A stretch of 64,000 nt of DNA from Corallochytrium limacisporum (taxonomy: Eukaryota; Opisthokonta), in the NCBI GenBank assembly GCA_002811645.1, contig PDIP01000038.1:59129-123128 (forward strand). Reading direction: 5' to 3'. The notes under the pieces were generated by a model that saw nothing but the letters and a program-made list of their open reading frames with translations, was not told the DNA's origin and did not search any database. Of this stretch, positions 61,091 to 64,000 are shown piece after piece. The position numbers were made by a program, and so were the translations under genes. Within the stretch, counting starts at the first letter, position 1, and every line of letters begins with the position of its first letter.

Positions 61091-61968
61091 GTTGCTTTCC
61101 GTCTATCTGGCCGATCGGACACTCAATCCGGGCCTACGGCGGAGTCAATTGTGCTACAGGAAGGTAGCTCAGTACCCAAACTCAAACTCCGTCACAAGTT
61201 GTTACCTCGTCGATGTAGATTCTCGGCGCCATCTACACAGACTACGAGTCTACTTTGCCCATGGCTTAACATACCTTCTTCTATCATCTGCAAAGAATCG
61301 TTCGGTACTCCTGCCAAAGAATGAGAGTGCTGAACGCGTCGTCAGTTTCCCTTGGCGGTGGGCGGACTCGTCCGGACGCAACCCGAGCCAACTGTTCCCT
61401 CCTCACACACACCCACCCAGCCTTCGCTAGGATCGAGACCGACCTGAGAACATACATCGTTTAAACAAATCTACCTGGAGCTGGAGGCCCAGTCCCCACC
61501 TCCCAAGCAACATTGCACCACACGCAATTCGCCACAAACAGGCAGGCAGCAAGCCTTGTTTCACGGGACTCGCGAAGATATTAAGCGGTGTGCATGCGAT
61601 CCCGCCAGGGAGGGTACCACGGTACGACTGGAGTTTTTCGTCTTGGGCCCCGCGGGGCCGCGCTCGGGGCAACTCCCTGCCGGTACTGAATATACCAGTT
61701 CTGCCCTGGCAACCATTTTCCATAATCCCCTTTGGGCGTATCCGTGTGCGGGTGCACGGGGAAAATAAATAGACTCCGGGCACACATTTTAATATACTTC
61801 AATTTTGCATTCGTGAACTGATGCGAATGTAGCTGGCGCGAGCTCCATATTGATCTGTCCTACCTTGCGCGGCATTTTCGGGGGGTCAAAGTCCATGATT
61901 ATGGGCATGTATTTAAGCAATGAAGATCACTTCCAAGGCAGTCCCGTCTCGACTTTGAAGTAAACGGT
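61091..61968. other. divergent intergenic region
   Basis: This space lies between adenylate cyclase (-) and the unrecognised + strand gene. Several overlapping frames of 60-120 codons run on both strands but show no motif. Promoter elements for both genes must lie here; I cannot pick any out. Confidence 0.45.
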
Positions 61969-62022
61969 ATGCCACCATGTGATAGAAGAGAGAAGGTGGC
62001 ACAACGGGAAGACAAAGTTTAA
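61969..62022 (+). promoter_or_regulatory. candidate upstream ORF and start-stop codon pair
   Basis: An ATG at 61969 opens a 17-codon frame ending TAA at 62020-62022, 10 bases before the main ATG. Inside it, in another frame, GCCACCATG at 61971-61979 is a near-perfect Kozak start directly followed by TGA (61980-61982). If the transcript begins upstream of 61969, both would restrain translation of the main frame. Transcription start is unknown. Confidence 0.4.
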
Positions 62023-62032
62023 GCAGACCACG

Positions 62033-63076
62033 ATGGCGGCAGTGGGCTCGCAAAGTGGGCGGATACGAAAGCTTCAGGCCGAATACCTGCGCAATCCTAC
62101 AGTTTATCTCACAAATTTGCAACAGTCTCTTGCCGATGTATTCAATGAAGCGGGAATCGCGGTGGATACAACCTCCTTTGATCAGTTAGATCGCGAGGAG
62201 GAGGCAAGACGGGCAGCAGCGGAGGTTGAGCGCAAGGTTCAGGAAGAGAAGCGAAGGAAGGCCGAGGCGAAGCGCAAAGCTGCGGCTGATGTGTATGATT
62301 TTGACGAAGATGAAGAAGACGACGAGGCACATTTTGCGACGTCAACTAGCGGTGGTGCTTTGCGGCGAGCGATGCGGGACGACGAAGATGACATTGAAGA
62401 GATGACGCCCTCTACGACAATGCTATCTGGGGAAATGCAACAACAACCAGGTACGACACCTGAAAGACGAGACAGGGATCCGCGAAAGTTGTCACCAAAT
62501 CGCTTGAAGTCACTAAAGAGTGGTCAACCATCAGCAGTAGTAGCAGGTATTCTCGGCAAGCGCGAGCGTGGGGCCACAACCAGCACAGACCACGACGACT
62601 GGGAAGACATCTTGGCCGGTGCCCGCAAACTGACCCAAGCAAACCGCGCCCTGGAGAAAGAGCAAGGCGGCTTAAAAAAGCACAGAGAGGAAGAAGGTGG
62701 AGACCCTAACGATTCAATGGAAGTCGACAATGTGCCCAAGGAGTCCAGTCCCACAGGGAAGTCAGAGCCAGAGAAACCCGACAGCGGTGGGAAGAGCACA
62801 TCGACTGAGGAAACGGCCAAACTACCACCCAAGGAGGGGGCAGCAGGGACAGCAAACGCCCCGCATATGATCCCTGCCACCGCGGATGAGATGACAAAGT
62901 CGAACGCCGAGGCAGAATCTGCGGAGAAGGGCGACAATGCCACGCCAATGCGAGGTCAGATTAGCAGCCAGCTCGGTCCACCTGAGAGCAGCGGCAGCCA
63001 CGGGGAGCCGCTGACGACGCTCTCACTGCCGGTTCGCACAAAGACCAGCGCTGACGATGAATCGTCTGGCCCATAA
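62033..63076 (+). CDS. unrecognised acidic, largely disordered protein
   Basis: From the ATG at 62033 the product is 347 aa; the frame is open to a GTG 18 codons earlier, which is not a likely start. The N-terminal 50 residues ('IRKLQAEYLRNPTVYLTNLQ' onward) look folded and helical, followed by a coiled-coil-like basic segment with repeated Glu/Arg/Lys/Ala. After that come an acidic patch (Asp/Glu, about 85-100), a conserved-looking 'DHDDWEDILAGARKL' and a Ser/Thr/Pro/Glu-rich tail. No catalytic motif or membrane segment is visible. Composition fits a nuclear or ribosome-assembly factor, but I do not know its family. It converges on mL43 with 99 bp between stops. Confidence 0.7.
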   Translation: MAAVGSQSGRIRKLQAEYLRNPTVYLTNLQQSLADVFNEAGIAVDTTSFDQLDREEEARRAAAEVERKVQEEKRRKAEAKRKAAADVYDFDEDEEDDEAHFATSTSGGALRRAMRDDEDDIEEMTPSTTMLSGEMQQQPGTTPERRDRDPRKLSPNRLKSLKSGQPSAVVAGILGKRERGATTSTDHDDWEDILAGARKLTQANRALEKEQGGLKKHREEEGGDPNDSMEVDNVPKESSPTGKSEPEKPDSGGKSTSTEETAKLPPKEGAAGTANAPHMIPATADEMTKSNAEAESAEKGDNATPMRGQISSQLGPPESSGSHGEPLTTLSLPVRTKTSADDESSGP

Positions 63077-63175
63077 TCGTGACACGCAAAACAGTGAATC
63101 TAACAAATGACCGTTTAAAGAAATACTATTTACATTATATTGAGTTTTTTGTTTGTACTTTCGCGAATCTGATTT

Positions 63176-63598
63176 TCAGTAGTCCTGGAATACGTTCCAG
63201 ACACCTTGGATTGACGGTCGCGACGACGTCTGATGCTTTGTGTGACGAACTCGTTGTGCTCCACTGCGATTTCGCAGATTTTCCAGCTTTTCACGCACTT
63301 CCTCAGCGGTCTTCATGTGCAGGGGAATCGGAATGCGACGATTGAACTCGTACACGCCGACTGCCCGGGCCGTCTCCCCTGGCTTGTCATGGAGCACAAA
63401 TGATACCATTGGATTCTGTCGTGCGTACTGCTTCATATGTTCATTAAGAAACTCCACTACACCTCGACTGCCGCCATTTAGTGAGTTAAAATAGATCCGA
63501 ACCTGCTGCAGCTTCTGAGTCCATGGGTCGAACTGCCGGACGCCGTCCACGCGGGTCCGTGACATCTGAACAAGCCTCCTTGCCGCCGGCGTCGACAT
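63176..63598 (-). CDS. mitochondrial large-subunit ribosomal protein mL43 (MRPL43/MRPL51)
   Basis: The product is 140 aa from the ATG at 63596-63598 (MSTPAARRL); the frame is open to a TTG ten codons upstream, which is not a plausible start. It has the L51/S25/CI-B8 thioredoxin-like domain, with 'LQQVRIYFNSLNGGSRGVVE' at the front, 'EFLNEHMKQYARQNP' and 'VGVYEFNRRIPIP' later. Length equals that of yeast MRPL51 (140 aa). The basic N-terminus may act as the import signal. It is a single exon and converges on the upstream unrecognised gene. Confidence 0.9.
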   Translation of the reverse strand: MSTPAARRLVQMSRTRVDGVRQFDPWTQKLQQVRIYFNSLNGGSRGVVEFLNEHMKQYARQNPMVSFVLHDKPGETARAVGVYEFNRRIPIPLHMKTAEEVREKLENLRNRSGAQRVRHTKHQTSSRPSIQGVWNVFQDY

Positions 63599-64000
63599 CT
63601 TGAAATATTTGCTTCTCTCTCTAGTCAATAAGGACTGTGATCTGCTGTACTGCTCTTAAATATTTACCACCTGATATATCTCTTCTCATAACTTCCTGAG
63701 GGGAACTGGAAATCCTTACACGAAAATACTTGGACACTATGTTCTTTTTTGAATAACGTAATATCCTCTAACTACCTTGACGGTAACAATATGTCCTCAA
63801 GTGTCACTTAATTAACGACTCCCATTCGCGCTGTCTGACGCTCAATTGCAGCTAGTTCTTCGATAAGCGACAAGCTGAAAGCTCACGGACAACCAAATGA
63901 CCGCACTGTGTACTTCGGTGGACCACGCGACCCTCTGAACATCCCCACCCAACTCAAGGACACTGGGGCCGGCCCCCCCCCCTTCCCGGGACTCCCCCCC
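63599..64000. other. intergenic 5' flank of mL43
   Basis: No coding frame is seen. The last 30 bases are C-rich homopolymers, so the window may end near an assembly break. Confidence 0.45.

Noticed and set aside
1-64000. tRNA, rRNA, transposon and CRISPR signals
   Set aside because: I looked for tRNA A/B boxes, terminal repeats, reverse-transcriptase or transposase motifs and repeat-spacer arrays and saw none by eye; a tRNAscan-SE and RepeatMasker run would be decisive.

Overview
The window is nuclear DNA of a fungus. Two gene types point there: a single-ORF pentafunctional AROM protein (shikimate pathway) and a fungal-type adenylate cyclase with Ras-association, leucine-rich repeat, PP2C-like and cyclase domains. 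A GPR155/LYCHOS-like protein, a full-size cytoplasmic dynein heavy chain and a CUB/filamin-type hybrid histidine kinase suggest an early-diverging lineage rather than Dikarya. I infer something near Zoopagomycota or Mucoromycota but cannot prove it. Nearly all genes are single-exon, including a 4,905-codon dynein. Only one gene (10129-10988) has introns that I can place with confidence.

Layout. 1-6.6 kb is almost gene-free apart from a possible 3' end of a membrane-protein gene at 1-201. 6.6-15.1 kb holds seipin (+), eIF5A (+), a three-exon DLT1-like membrane protein (-) and a LYCHOS-like PIN-transporter/GPCR protein (+); a 238-base run of N (11761-11998) lies upstream of the last. 15.2-24.4 kb holds AROM (-), a possible small zinc-ribbon/coiled-coil gene (+), and a divergent pair of ribosome-biogenesis genes, RRS1 (-) and a UTP16/NOL7-like gene (+). 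24.4-29.9 kb is one large transmembrane hybrid histidine kinase (-). 29.9-35.2 kb is a gene-poor stretch. 35.2-41.3 kb holds an ACC-synthase-like aminotransferase (+), a membrane-anchored inositol-5-phosphatase-like protein with a degraded active site (-), and the Pdx2/SNO glutaminase of vitamin B6 synthesis (+). 41.5-56.2 kb is the dynein heavy chain (-), followed upstream by adenylate cyclase (-, 56.9-61.1 kb). The right end has an unrecognised disordered protein (+) and mitochondrial ribosomal protein mL43 (-).

Most genes are housekeeping and are not organised as one pathway. Neighbours that share a theme are RRS1 with UTP16 (head-to-head, 60S and 40S assembly), and Pdx2 near a PLP enzyme. 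Convergent neighbours are often packed with only about 100-200 bp between stop codons, whereas divergent and upstream spaces are 0.6-6 kb and rich in G/C homopolymers and purine tracts.

The most unusual items are the LYCHOS-like protein without a DEP domain, the CUB/filamin hybrid kinase with an interrupted ATPase domain, the probable inositol phosphatase pseudoenzyme, and a short gene whose reading frame appears to change at a TAG codon.
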